Below, piece after piece: positions 1 to 12,200 of a stretch of DNA of 64,000 nucleotides. Position numbers and translations under genes: made by a program. The stretch is from Hericium rajendrae (taxonomy: Eukaryota; Basidiomycota; Agaricomycetes; Russulales; Hericiaceae). The notes under the pieces were generated by a model, which saw nothing but the letters and a program-made list of their open reading frames with translations, was not told the DNA's origin and searched no databases. The number at the start of each line of letters is the position of its first letter. Positions within the stretch are counted from its first letter, which is position 1. The DNA lies in contig JAVRDV010000016.1 of assembly GCA_033439255.1 (NCBI GenBank), positions 682,001-746,000 of the forward strand, read 5' to 3'.

Positions 1-1342
1 TGCTGGGTAGTCAAGTCCAGAGTTCCTTTGTTCTTGTACACTGCTTGGGTTCGCTCGCAAGCAGAGCTTTGATGACAGCGTTTTCGGCTGCTCTCGTGCT
101 GAAGGACATCTACCATCACCCGAGGGCTATCATCACAAGTCGCAGCACAACGCCACCGCATCCGAGGAAACTGCACCATCCCCAGATCATGGCTTTCGCA
201 CCGACATGCCCGACTGCTTGTCGGTCCGGTCCAAGCATCAAACAGCATTAAACGTTGCCCACGGGGCGCTTCGTCGCATCGTGGCAGTTAAGTGGCTTAC
301 ATTTACTGCCACTCTCGCCTTATTCTTCGAAGCTTGTAGCATTCGGAATTCCAGATGCTGTCGGGTGACGCCGCCTGCGCCCAGCCGGCCTTGTCCGGAG
401 AACAATACCGGTGTTGAGGTTGCCACCTCAGCCCCACAGCGTCCCGCTGTCAGCTGTCGCAGTGTCCTCGAGCTCATCTCAACGTGTTGATTTCCGGTCG
501 TTGTCCAGATCCATTTACGGACCTCGCCATCCAGCTTGATCTCCGCAGGACCACGAAAGGTTTCGCGAGCTCGTACCGCGTGTGTCACCTTCAGCTCCCG
601 TGACTTCTGCATTATCGAAGCGCTCGCACGAACGCAATGACAATTGGCCTCCTCGTGGCAACATAGGCTTCTGGAATCAGCCAGCTGGCTTGCAAAGCGA
701 AAAAGGTCATTGATAATCCTAAGGATAATACAGGATAGAGAACGCGACGGATTATTGCTGGCTTGCCTTCATAATGACGCGCGTGTCACTTCTTCGGGCA
801 GCAGCTCGTGGTCCATACGAGGGTGCGATCACGCAAAACGATCCTTCTGCATCCATGATGGAAGTCTCGCCGACGTTCTCTTACGTGTATTCAGGACCGA
901 TATTGCTCCTGCGAATCAAGACATCCCATCGTACCGCTGGAAGTGGATCGAGCGCTGTAACAACCATTTTTTGGCTGCAATTAAATGATAAGCTAACGCG
1001 TTCAGAGGCAAAATAAGGTACTGTGACCACTTATGCAAGTAATACTAATGAGAGCGCTAGGAAGAAAAAGCATCTGTGCAAAAGGGATTGTTGGACGAGT
1101 CAAAATAAACTAAGCGATAGTCCGCTCAGGGCAAGTACTTATCCACATGACGCTGTTCTTGACCAGAAAAAGATGCAGCATGTCGGATAAAGCTGCGCTC
1201 GGACCACGGAATGTCGCGCTGAAGACGGCATAAATGCGATGGGAGAATGATGAAGAATTGGGAATCACCACAACACTAAATCGTTGTCATTACCGACTTC
1301 ACAGATCCGGAAAATCTACAAGAACAAGACATCCGAACGGGA
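1..1342. other. Left edge, no supported gene
   Basis: I see no gene here that I can defend. The longest frame, 124 codons on the minus strand at 238-612, has no motif I recognise and no convincing splice partners. The DNA is less GC-rich than the gene bodies to the right. The last part (about 1050-1342) is probably the 3' flank of the dehydrogenase on the minus strand. Confidence 0.4.
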
Positions 1343-2500
1343 CTATTCGTGCAATCCACCATCCACGCTGTACTACACGTATCGAGAAGACATGATTCAG
1401 AACAAGAGAACTCATAAAGAAACGGGTGACCTACGATCTGCCCTGTGATATAGCTAGCTTTCTCCGACGCTAAGAAAGACACAAGATTCGCAACGTCTTG
1501 TGGCTGTCCCGGGCGCAGCAATGGGATGTTGCCAAATCTCTATACAGTTGTGAGACGTCATCTTCTCGGAGAACAAGGCAGTTTACCTGGCGGAATTCCT
1601 CCAAGACCAATCCATTATTCTTGGCTGCATCATCCACTAAGACAGTATACATGAGCTGCTATTCCGCACCGATGGACCATTCTACTGACGCATGGGTGTG
1701 ATAGTGGGTCCCGGAGCGTACGCATTTACGGTGATATTATGTTTTGCCAGCTCCAGGGCTTGAAGTCGTCAATGCCTAGACAGTCATCCTAGGAAGAAAC
1801 TACGAATTACCTGCACCTCGCGTCATACCCGACACTGCGAACTTCGACGCGACGTATGGGATTTCGTCCGCACAGGCCTGCTTCCCCACCCCGGAACTGG
1901 CACCTGTGAAGGATTGAAGGATTAACACATCATACTTCTAGTATTTACTGCGGATCGGACGGTCGTACCAATGATACGACCCCCACGACCTTGCGCTATC
2001 ATTTGTATAGCAGCATGTTTATAGCAAAGCATGAGCCCACGCGCATTAATTGCAAGAACCCGGTCAAAAAACTCGACCGTCGCTGCAAACAACAGGAGTG
2101 AGCCGTTGACCGACGCTCGGAAGGATATTCTCCTACTGTCAACGATGCCGGTCTGCCGCCCAAGCACTCCAGCATTGGCTACCATCTTGTGGATCGGCAG
2201 CCAGATCAGCGCTCATTGTCGTCGAACAAGCTGGCGTACCCACCACTTCGAGGCTCCCTAGCTTCTCTACCACTCCGTCGACCATCGCTTTCACGTCCGC
2301 CTCGGACGAGACATCCGCAGGGACGACGAGCGACCGCCGGCCTCTGCTTTCTATATCCTTCGCCGCGGTTCAAGCTCAGTGCGCATATTGCCCAAATCGT
2401 TCACGGCGACGTCGAATCCATCATCTGCCAGTTGAATGGCGATGGCGCGGCCAATGCCTCGCGCGGCACCTGTGACGATGGCAACGCCTTTCGAGGACAT
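1343..2500 (-). CDS. Short-chain dehydrogenase/reductase with an apparent frameshift
   Basis: Classical SDR, a cytosolic NAD(P)-dependent oxidoreductase that resembles acetoin/diacetyl or 3-oxoacyl reductases; the substrate cannot be read from sequence. The start at 2500 gives the nucleotide-binding motif TGAARGIG at residues 10-17. Later exons carry [11 protein letters not shown], the NAG motif (VANAGV), the catalytic Ser region (ASSGVG), the active-site YVASK, a VNAYAPG segment and the C-terminal ITGQIYSVDGG. Splice junctions of about 50-60 nt join these in the correct phase; examples are the intron after GGRIIG, which ends just before the GCC of ASSGVG, and the intron between GQI and YSVDGG. 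The stop is at 1343-1345. One thing does not fit: between the early exon part (..MRTELE) and KDIESRGRR, around 2357-2375, the frame changes by one base with no usable intron. This is either a sequence error or a broken gene. Confidence 0.75.
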
Positions 2501-3464
2501 GCTTACCAGGGCTTATAGTAGAGGAAGACAGAGGAGCACGAGAAAAGGGTAACTTGGGTCTCCAGTGACATACCTCTTATCAGCGCCTTCCTCGACAGAC
2601 AGGACCAAGTGCATGAGAATGTGGGTTTGGAGATGAGGGTGTGTACTGCTAAAGACAACCGATGCTGGCGACCTATCAGAATGATTCCAGAGTGCGATGT
2701 ACTTACCTCGCACCTGCACTACCCGAATGAGAGACCGTGCGGCGGTCCGGAGAAGACAACGTTAAAGAAGCCGACCACAAAGGAAGTAGAACCCCAGCGT
2801 GGTCCACAAATGCCATAAGATGCATTCTGCGAGGGATCCGCAATGGAAGAACGCGCCAACGTTCAACGTGTCTACTATGATCATAAGAGGACACCGGGGT
2901 TTTTCTGCGGCCTGAATTCTGAACATACGCTCTGGGATTGCCCATGTTGTGCAGATAAGCGACATCAGGCAAACAGCTTCTGTTCCGCGCCTATGACGAG
3001 AAACAAGAGACACTCTCGCTCTAGGCGTTCAATAGTCTCAAGATAAGAAGAAATGAAGACACGTAGCGACAATGTTGATGTCATATCGACCAAGCTATCG
3101 CGAGTGAACCCCGAGATAGCAGATACTTCGGACATCCTGCGATATGTGACGCGTTAATTGGTTGGCCTCGATAAAGAATTGTAGTCATCGTAACGGCTTA
3201 TCGACAGTCCCAGGAAGACATGGACACGGTTTGGAGTCTGTGAACGTGTCGAAGCTCTGTCGAGCCACCGAGTTTGAAATTGTTGTGAGTTGTTGGACCA
3301 TGCAGGCGCCCGAATCTCGACAACTTGAGTTGAAGTCCGATCCGAGACTCCCACCGCCAACTGTCTTCCTCTTACTTTCAAGAATCTAGTAAGTAAAGCT
3401 ATGCAGGAAATGAATGACATGGGTGGACTTAACAACATCAGGATCATTCTCGTCAGAAATCGAA
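2501..3464. other. Intergenic, possible unassigned minus-strand exons
   Basis: This lies between the divergent dehydrogenase and CobW genes. On the minus strand, short frames at about 2570-3013 are joined by good splice-like sites: a GTAAGT donor near 2706, an acceptor near 2650 and a GTATGT donor near 2575. They could be 5' leader exons of the dehydrogenase or pieces of an unknown small gene with a hydrophobic stretch at about 2765-2865. I do not recognise a family. The rest, 3020-3464, should include the promoter and leader of the CobW gene. Confidence 0.3.
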
Positions 3465-4821
3465 ATGCCTTCAGATCCGCCGGCAGCGCCCATCCCGGTC
3501 ACCGTCTTTACAGGTTTTCTCGGCGCTGGGAAGACTTCCATCATCCTCTCGCTCCTCCCGCAGCTGCCAAGGGACTATCGCGCCGTGCTCTTGAAGAACG
3601 AGTTTGGCGATGTCGAAGGTATGTCTCACCCTTTGACTCTTGTCGTACGTATTTATTTTGTCTCCTAGTCGACAGCCAACTAGCGAAACAGAGCAGTTTG
3701 ACGGCTGTGAGCGAGATCCTGAATGGCTGCATGTCAGTTCTCCGGCATCTGGGTCGTGCGCATGTCGACTGAAATTAATGCGTCGCAAGAACAGGTGCTG
3801 TGTGCTTGTCGGGCAAATGAAGACGGCGCTGCTCGAGATCCTTGGTAAATTTCTTTGCTATTCGGCGGATTCGCGTCCTGATAACCTCTTTTAACAGAGA
3901 ACTACCGACCAGATCGTATCATTATTGAGTGCTCGTACGTACTCAGTCTGCGCGATTATCCAGTGATGTAATGAGCCCTTTTCCTTTGGACATAGAGGAT
4001 CCGCATTCCCCGCAACACTCGCATTCCAAATCCGCGAATTGGAGCGCGAGACAAAACGCGCCCTCGCATTGGACGCGATCGTCACAGTCATCGATGCAGA
4101 AAATTTCTCTGGGTATGAAGACACCAGCACAACGGCGCGCATGCAGGCGCAATATACCGACGTTATTGTGCTCGTGCGTTAATTTCATCCATTTCTCGAC
4201 TCCTGAATGATTCATCGCCATCAGAACAAATGGGAACACGTCTCTGAGCGCGCTCTCGACGATGTAGTCGAGCATCTCAATACCCTCAACGACCTAACGC
4301 CGAAGATCAAAAGCAACGGTCGCGCCGGCGTCGACCCGTCGCTCATCTTCGGCCTCGATTCCAAGCTGTTCCTAGAAGATACCAAGGACGATCCCCTGAG
4401 CACAGGCGCGCATCACGACGAGGTGGAGATAGTCACGTTATGGAGGGCTGCGCAACCGCCGGCGTCCGCCGATGGGCACGCACACGTGCATTCGGACGGA
4501 TGTCGACACGATGCGGGCGGCGATACGCATATCCATGCCGGCGAAAACAGTGGCGCCCCGGTAGAAGCGGCGGTGCTCGAGGCCGCTCTAACGTCACTCT
4601 CGAAGGAGACCATATACCGCGTCAAGGGCTTCGTCCGTCTGCCATCGGGGCTTACGATATTGAACTGGGCATTTGGGAGGTACGAGCTCCATCCATTCAC
4701 GGGGACGTTTAAAGGGGAGCAGGGGGATGTGATTAAGCTAACAGTGATGGGAGAGCGAGGAGAGGTACGTCGGGCTGCAAGGAAGCTCGGAGAGCGATTA
4801 GACGCCGAGCTTTGGGTGTAG
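3465..4821 (+). CDS. CobW/P47K (COG0523) GTPase, ZNG1-like zinc chaperone
   Basis: Six exons (3465-3618, 3669-3732, 3795-3844, 3898-3934, 3996-4173, 4225-4821) join without a frame break. The protein has the P-loop GFLGAGKT near residue 20, a Walker B region (RIIIECSG), and a guanine-specificity segment NKWE. It also has the diagnostic metal motif GCMCC, whose Met codon is split by an intron. A His-rich loop (HAHVHSDGCRHD.. and THIH) sits before the C-terminal CobW_C domain, which contains KGFVRLPSG and NWAFGRYELHPF. COG0523 proteins use GTP hydrolysis to deliver zinc or cobalt. ZNG1 in fungi and animals delivers zinc to methionine aminopeptidase, so a cytosolic zinc chaperone role is the best inference. 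An in-frame ATG at 3414 would add 17 residues. I chose 3465 because it begins just before the conserved IPVTVFTGFLG. Confidence 0.9.
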
Positions 4822-5594
4822 TCTTTGCGCTTATCCTGCAAAGATTGAGGCCTTAGACACTAAATATTAACTCTAGAAAATCTAAGTAGTGTGAATGGTA
4901 CAACCCACTAGGCTCAGAAGTTTCCTATAGTTTGCGATCTCGGAGTGCGCATCGTAGCACAGTTTGCAAGTCTCTGATCTTCTTGGGCGAGAGAAGGTAG
5001 GCTACGCACGATCATTCATCAAGCTTCAAGCCTTCGTATGCTCTCTAAACGAGGTACCGCGTGCCTTGTTTGCCGCGCGGTGCGTGCGGGAGCTGAACGT
5101 AAGGCAGTTATATGTTCCTTCTGGCCAGTCGTTTTTGCTGCCGCAGTCCTTGACTTTTCTAACCTGTATAACTGTGCCGTGAGACATGGGATAGTAAAGA
5201 TTCGGACCTGTAACCTGCTGTACGTCAGACAGTGTTCCGTTTTTCAGCGCCGTTAGGTGGCCTGAATGAATGTGGTCGTAGTACAATGGACGACAACCCT
5301 GTGGGCACCATAAACTGCCGCCGTGACGCTGCCATCGAATGATTCTGTGCTCGATGTCGGCCTGTGGTGTTGTCAACCTGCATGGGGTTGGTGGAAGAGA
5401 TCGCGACTTTAACCAGTAGCGTGCAAGGGTTGTTATCGAACCTCGACACAGAACGACTATCTTCTGTGTAAAGTCTGCATAGGAGACCAGTATCCAACAA
5501 GGCGCGAGATGCATCCATGGCGCGGGCAGCACCGGAATTGATACCGTATGGCATGCTTCGAACATGATGTGGATACGCCAAATATTTCGTGCGT
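4822..5594. other. Intergenic, no supported gene
   Basis: This sits between two convergent 3' ends. Two long minus-strand frames overlap here (5026-5565 and 5225-5737). Neither shows a motif, signal peptide or repeat that I recognise, and they run over each other in different phases. It is probably the 3' flank of both neighbours. Confidence 0.4.
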
Positions 5595-6780
5595 CTAAAA
5601 ATCCTCTTCTGAAAAAGAGGCGTCCGAGTCATCCGAGGTGCCAGAAAAGAAGAAATCCAGCTCCCCACCGGATCGGTCGAATGGGCGACACACCCGAGGC
5701 CTAGATGAGACGAGCACGGACAATACACAACTGACACAAGACAAATGCGCTCCCGATAATATACAGACTATCTGGACGGGCGACGGGAGAGCCCCGGTCG
5801 GCGTAGTCCTCCTCGCCCATGTGGCCAAGCCTATCGTGGTTGATCCAGTAATTCACGTGCGCATCGGAGACTCCCGCACGTTCAGAAAAATGGTCTTCAA
5901 ATATCGCGCGACATCTGGTGCCTTCCCAACAGCTACATGTCCAAGACCGCCCGACCACATCGTCAAAGGGCCCGAGAAGGGATTGCTCCTGTGACTCCAT
6001 GTCGGCACCAAGTCCTCAAGACGAAGTTCGTCTCCGGTCGGTAGCATCATGTTTAGCGCAAGATACGTCAGTTGCAAGCATCCTCGCGCGAGATGAAACA
6101 AGCCGCGAAGCGTCAAATGCGACTGCTCTTAATGCCACGGGTAGGAAAGGAGGCGGGGCCATGACGATGCGACGCTTGCCAAGAAATCGTCGTCACAATC
6201 GAGTTCCTGTAGCAATATCTCGCAATCCTGCATATTGCTGAAAAGAAGAAGAGGTTGCAGTGTCGCTGGGATAGCCCGGTAGGACGTAGGGTCTTCGGTA
6301 CCCTTAAGGAGCAGTGCGCCGCTGGCAATGTCCAGCTTGAATTTGCTGAAGGTTTGCGAGTCCAAGCGATTGCGGATGGTATTCAAATATTCAGGTACAT
6401 GGATACGTGGACCGCGATACTCGGTATGGTTCATGCCTAGTTCTTCGAGCAGCTGAGGGTTAGCTAGGGCGCGAAGCATCCGAGAGCATGGCGGAAAAGC
6501 AGCGCTTCGGATATGAAGCTTGTGCAAAGCAGGGGAAAATGGTGTGCATTGATCGGGCGGCGGGAGAGGTAGATCATGGGGAGTCACATTATCACGGGGA
6601 TCCACGCCTGGAAAACGTTATTTTGGACGTGACTGTAAGCGCGAAGAGATCACGGCGGGGCTGCTTAAGAGGATCCCGTCCAGCTACGAGTGATGAGTGG
6701 TCACTCCCGTATTGACGACTGGACTCCGGGAAAATATCATCGATGATCTGTTACATAATCTCCAGGATTTGCAGGCATCG
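5595..6780 (-). CDS. F-box-like / leucine-rich protein of the Agaricomycete type (model partial)
   Basis: Agaricomycetes carry large families of F-box-like proteins with degenerate leucine-rich repeats. Several exons here fit that pattern. A possible N-terminal piece near 6640-6760 reads IIDDIFPE followed by RRDLFALTVTSK. A long exon at about 6130-6620, entered through a TTTTCCAG acceptor, includes LLLFSNMQDCEI and the typical FLASVASSWPRL. A further exon at about 5850-6115 reads TLRGLFHLARGCLQLTYLAL and then VARYLKTIF. A possible acidic tail (TSDDSDASFSEEDF) stops at 5595. Such proteins are presumed substrate adaptors of SCF ubiquitin ligases. The exact first exon and the join to the tail are not certain, and I could not show a complete F-box. 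The gene may be decayed. Confidence 0.45.
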
Positions 6781-7341
6781 GTGCATCGTGTCTTGGAAAC
6801 CGAAGCGCTAGTGTCCCAGGGCCCAAGTTGAAAGGTAGACCGTCTTTAGATAGAATCGATGGTGACAAGAAGGAAGGAACTCGAATGTCGACGCGCTTGC
6901 AGCGCGTCTGAAAAGCCGGCAAACCCCGTCATTCGACTTCAAAAGTGACCGCGCCATGTCAAGAAAAGGCGAAGTATACTGCCTTCCGTCCAGTAAAAAA
7001 ATCCGGATACGCTGCTTTGTTCTTCAGTAGTAAGTGGTGGCAATTGTTGGATTGGAACACGGGGCAAGGTACTGTACAAGTATTTACTCGGGGGCAACGT
7101 CTAGGAGTGGGATGAGTATACAAACAGTCCCTGTTGTACAGATGCATATGCGCGGAGAACGTGCATGGCTGAAGAATACTTCTATAATGTCTAGAGAAGG
7201 GAAAAGAGGAAGAACATGCGAGGCCTGCCTGTGCAGGACCCCACTTTGCGGAAGGAGAGGGCAAGAGGGACGTGTGAGAACGGCGTAGATAAGCGAGCAG
7301 TGAGAAAGAACAAGCCCAAAATGGAGAAAAAAAGATAAATG
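6781..7341. other. Intergenic
   Basis: This lies upstream of the F-box-like gene and downstream of the J-domain gene. Only short frames without recognisable motifs are present. It likely holds the promoter of the former and the 3' untranslated region of the latter. Confidence 0.4.
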
Positions 7342-8656
7342 CTATTCCAGCACGCTCTCCATGCGCTCAAGCACAACCAAGAGCCCCTCAATAAGCAGCA
7401 ACACGCGCCTCGGGAACACGCGCTCCTCCTCGTCGCACGCGTCCTCGTCCTGGCACCACTCGCGCTCCTCGCGCCGCCGCCGGCGCGCCCGGCTGTGCCC
7501 GCGCGCGGCGGTGCGCGCGCAGCGTGCCGTCGAGCGCGAGGGGCAGCGCGAGCGTGATGCGCACGAGGCGGAGCGAGAGGCGCGCGCGCGGGCGCAGCGC
7601 GAGATACGAGAGCTGCGCGAGGGACGCCTGCGTCTCGAGGAGGTGCGCGAACGTCGCGAGGAGCGTCTGCGTGAGCACGCGGCACGCTGCGCGGCGTCAG
7701 CACGCACACGGACGACAAGGGGAAAGGAAATGACGCACTGAGGACGCGCTCGCGGACGGACTGCAGCGCGGCGAGGACGGATGCGATGCCGTCGTCGCCG
7801 AGGCGGAGGGCGGGGTTGAGGTCGTCCATGGCGCCTGTCAGAGCCGAGCGTCAGATCGCGGGGCGCGCGGACCGGACGGGGAAGGAAGCGCACGGAGCAG
7901 GGTGCGGACGAGCTCGAGGTCGCCGTCGAGGAAGTCGTTGAAGACGCCGATGACGACGCTGCGCAGCGTCTCCTCCGCGCGCACCTCCGCGCCCGTCTCC
8001 GTGTTTGCGAACTCGCGCCCGCCGGGGTGCGCGTCGTACACGCGCTTGCGCGCCGGGTTCGAGAGGATGTTGTACGCGAGCGACACCTTCTGGAAGGCGA
8101 GCGTCGCTTCGGGATTGCCTGGGAATTTGCTGCGGCGATCCGTCAGTGTTAGGCTCGCGGATGGCAGATGGCGATGTGGGGCATCACAGAGAAAGGCGGG
8201 GTGATAAGGCGCCCGAGAGCGGAACAGCGGAGATGAAGGAGTTATGGAGCGGGTAACGCACTCGGGATGACATGCTTTGCTCCGCGACAGATATGCACGG
8301 CGCAGCTCGAGCTTGTCGAGTTTGGGCGCGAAGGCGATGCCGAGGATTTTGTAGAGGTCATTCTCGGCGAGGATGGCGTCGATGTCGGCGCGGCGCTGCT
8401 TGTGCTTCGCGGTGGTCCGTGATGGGCGGTCATTGGTGTGTGCGGATAGTATTTCATCAGCATTCGCACATGAGTCCCACGTTATTGGTCTTCTATGAGG
8501 GGGTTGGGTGGAGGAGGAAGCATCCTGGCAAGTGTCGACTGGTGGCGGCTCGTCGTCGATAGGGAGATAAAAGTAATCTGAAGCTGCTTGGCAGGTCAGA
8601 GATGTTTTGTAGGCGACAAAACTGGACACACCTGATGAAAGGACGTATCTAAACAT
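7342..8656 (-). CDS. J-domain (DnaJ-like) co-chaperone
   Basis: The protein has one J domain: a helix II region (YKILGIAF.. ELRRAYLSRSK), the catalytic HPD, and a helix III region (ATLAFQKVSLAYNILSNPARKRVYD). The HPD Asp codon is split by an intron (GA|C); without splicing the motif would read HPE. J domains stimulate Hsp70 ATPase. After the J domain the chain continues with EETLRSVVIGVFNDFLDGDLELVRTLL, then across introns with LNPALRLGDDGIASVLAALQ, a leucine-rich helical segment (7388-7678) and a basic-acidic region ending VLLLIEGLLVVLERMESVLE before the stop at 7342-7344. There is no Gly/Phe region, zinc finger or membrane anchor, so it is a type III (class C) J protein of unknown client. 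The N-terminal 80 codons are uncertain and may hide another intron. Confidence 0.75.
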
Positions 8657-9242
8657 ATCTTACGGGGAATGAAGGACAGACAAGGTCAACAAGACATGCA
8701 GAACAAAACGAACCCGTCTCAATATCTTCTAACTCATTTCCATGTGATTTTCCCTCTGTGCCTGGCCCAATCTCCGCACATGACGACCGCGTCGCGTCGC
8801 GATCCCCCTCGGTCCACACGCATGTCGACATTACGGCAGGACATCGAGTACGGAACGTTCAAGATAGAAGCGACTTCATTCTTTCGCAGTATAAGGTACG
8901 ACAGCGTCATTAAAAGTACAAATAGCCCAGCTCGAACCAAGTAACGAGCGCGAAGAAACAAGAACAGAACAGCCCAGACGAGCACAATATATACAGTATC
9001 ATTGCCAGCAGACGCAATGCAACACGAATAAAGAACAGAGGCGAGGAGGAAGGAGAACGCAAGGTGGTGGTGGTACATCATAATGTATCTGGGATTAGAC
9101 AAGCATGCGTATTATCCAGTAGGGAGCGCATAGGAAAAATAAGATACCGGCCGGACGAGCACGGCGTAGAGACACGGGCAAACAAGTACAGCGACGCAAA
9201 GCGAAAAAGCAGCGAACGAGACACACCGGGCCAGCCTCACGC
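8657..9242. other. Intergenic
   Basis: This covers the upstream region of the J-domain gene and the 3' flank of the Zn2Cys6 gene. A 122-codon minus-strand frame at 8734-9102 contains a hydrophobic stretch. It has no homology I can name and is likely untranslated. Confidence 0.4.
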
Positions 9243-12200
9243 CTAAGACGGCGGGCCCATCGTAAACGCCTGCGCCGCGCGCGGATCCATCCACGGCCCC
9301 ATCATCCCCCCTGTAACACCTACATCTTTCTCCTCGAGCATATAGCTCTCCTGCCCGCCCGCGCCCCACTGGCCCCCGGGCTGCTGTGCGGCGGCGGCGG
9401 CCAACAGCTGCGCATAGTCCCCGTTCCCGTTACCATTCCCGTTACCGCTGCCCGTGCGCGGCGGCGCGGGTGGCGCGCCCTCAACCTGCGCCGACTCCGG
9501 GAAGAACGGGTAGAACAGCCCCGGCGGGACCTCCGCAAGCTTCTGGTCACTTGACGCAGGCGTCGCGGGCGCGGTGCCGAGTGTGCCCGGGGACCCGCTC
9601 ACGCTTGCCGCCGCGCTGCTCATCGTCGGCGTCGCGGGGCCTCCGGGGAAGCCGGGCCCGACAGGCGGCGAGCTGTGGTGCGCACCAATGGGGGCGGGCG
9701 CGCCTGAGACGACGCTGCCTGCGCCCTCGGTCTCCCAGTCGAGCTCGGGAAGGAGGATCGGGTGCGAGGTCGGTCCGACCTGGTGCAGGTTCACGTCAAG
9801 CACCTTCTCGGCGAGCTTCGCGATGAGCGGGTGCCCGCCGTTCAGGTCCTTGCGCTCCCAGCGCCAGCGGAAAGACGGCAGCATGTCGAGTGCCATCCAG
9901 ACGTCTTCAAGCGCGACTTGGTGCGGAAGACTCTCGCAGCGTGACATGTGGCCGTAGAGGATGACCATGGCTGCGATGTGCAATGGGATCGGCGAGACGA
10001 AGAATGCAATGTCCGGGAAGCGGATCAACTGATTGTGCACAATGATGATGTTGTGCGAGACGATGATGGCTGTGCATTTAGATATCAGTATCCCATCCAA
10101 GCAGCTCAGATTTAATAAAACGCCACCCACCATCCAGAAGTGCCTTGTGCCTCCACATGTACGGCAGATCCTTGCTGCTAAACAGCGCCCTCAGCAACAA
10201 AATCCGTGAAATCCCGATCTTCAGCAACGTCAAACCCTCGTCCTCCGTGATGTCTTGCACAAGCTTGTACCGCCGTTCCAGCGGCCAATCTCCCGTGCCC
10301 GTGAAGAACCACTTGTAACTCTCCGGCAGCTGCCTGCGGAACTCGACCATGCTCTTCACGATCCGGTTCGCCTTGCGCATGATCGTGTCCGGGCTCTGGC
10401 GCTGCGGGCGGTAGAGCGAGTTGATGATGTCCGCCTGCAGGTCCGCGATCGGGCTGCTAAACAGGAAGTGCTCCGAGACGTCCGGCCGGCCCGTCTTCGG
10501 CCGCGACGGGTGCGGCGTGCTTGCGTCGTTCTGTGCGATGGCGAGCGGCCGCCCGAGCAGGATGGACGTGCCACGGTCCTGCACGATGACAATCGACCAG
10601 AGGCGGATGCGCAGCTGGCACTCCGATTGGTCGAAGATGTCTTGCGTCGTCGGGTCGTGATTGAGCCCGAGCTCGATCGCAAGCCGCACGAGGCTGCCAA
10701 CGAGGCGCCAGAGAGTGCGGCCCTGTCGCTGCAGGAAACAGTCAGTCGTGGCATGTCTGAGAATGGTAATTGTGCGAACCTCAGTGTAAAGATACCACTG
10801 GAGCAAGATCAGCGCCTGCAGACTGCTGACCGTAACTCGTAACTCGGGCTTCACGGCCAGCGCACGTTGGAAGAACTCGTCGTGCTCGGGCCACTCGGCC
10901 GGCATCAGACGTTTGACATTCATATTGTGTACGCCCGAGTTCGCATCACCCGGAGCGCCACCCTTGTCCTTGAAGTCCTTATCCAGCCTGCACGCTTGAT
11001 GGTTCAGCTCGCTCAGCGTCCCGAGTGCAAGCACGAGGTACACTGAGCAGACAAAGCCCGGGTCGTGCTGCGGCGCCAGGCCACTGTACAGCTGGTCGAG
11101 CGCCTGCTCGAACTCTGGCCGCAGAAAGACAGGGCGGTGGAAATTGAGACGTTCGAAGTAGACATCGAGGATGCGTCGCACCATGTCGCGGTCCTTCGGG
11201 AGCCAGACAGGCACGGGGCCCTGCTGCGCCTGCGAGCTGGTAGAGGTCGGGGACGTGGGAGAGGTCGGGGGTGCGGCAATGCTATTGCGGCGGACGATGA
11301 CATGCACCCACTTGCTCACGTCCCTTGGAGGCGAGGTTTCGCTGATGTTGGCGTCGCGCTTGGAGATAAGGGCACTGGAGCCGACAGCAATGTCTTCCCT
11401 GTCGATTTCCTGTGGACCGAGCTTGAGGTCCTGAACGATAGACTGTGACACGCCAAAATTCTTCGCCAAGGCCTGCAAACCGAATCTGTTAGCTCAACAA
11501 TCTGATCTCAAGGATGAAGAGCCATACCTGAGTGTTAGACATATCATTGGACTGAGGATCCTGACCCTTGATGTCGCCTCCACCAGACGACTGGGGGCGC
11601 GGCTGGTGCTGCTGCTGCTGGTTCGAAAGGCCGGGCATGGGTTGTGGTGGCGGGTGTGTAGCCTGGAATGAAGGGTGGATGTGCGGATTGTACACGCCGG
11701 GCGGAGGGCCGGGCATTCCCATGTGTGGCGGAGGCGGGTAGGGAGCTCCAGCAGGACCGGGGTAGTATGGGTTCATCGGCGGATATCCAGGGGGTAGCAT
11801 GTGCTGACCGGGAGGCGGGAAGGGGAAGCCCTTTGGCGGGGGCGGACCGGGGGCTGCGATGACATCCGATGGGTCAGGATAAGCTAGTAGAAACAAAGCA
11901 GAAACGCACTAGGTGCCTGGAATTGGAACGCAGGGGAAAGCTGATTAGCGGCGGCAGCATCGACCTCGATGCCTTCACGGGCACAGATCTCGTCGAGGTT
12001 ATTCATGTCGAAGCCGGGGATGTGCCGTTTGAGGAGGGCGTCGCATTGCGCGAGCTGACGTTCAAGGCGCTCAGTATGGCCACGGGGAGTGAGGGTTTGT
12101 CTGTGTCTGTCCTCTTGATGACATGGTGTGCCGGCGGCGGCGCAGGCGGTACATCGAGGATGCTTGGAATCGCACTGTGGATGAGACAAAGGGGTCGGTT

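Noticed and set aside
238-612. 124-codon minus-strand frame near the left edge
   Set aside because: No motif, no splice partners, and it overlaps other frames of the same length class.
5026-5737. Two overlapping minus-strand frames (179 and 170 codons)
   Set aside because: Different phases of the same DNA and no family signal in either.
8734-9102. Minus-strand frame with a hydrophobic stretch
   Set aside because: It lies in the leader/3' flank area, with no homology and unlikely codon use.
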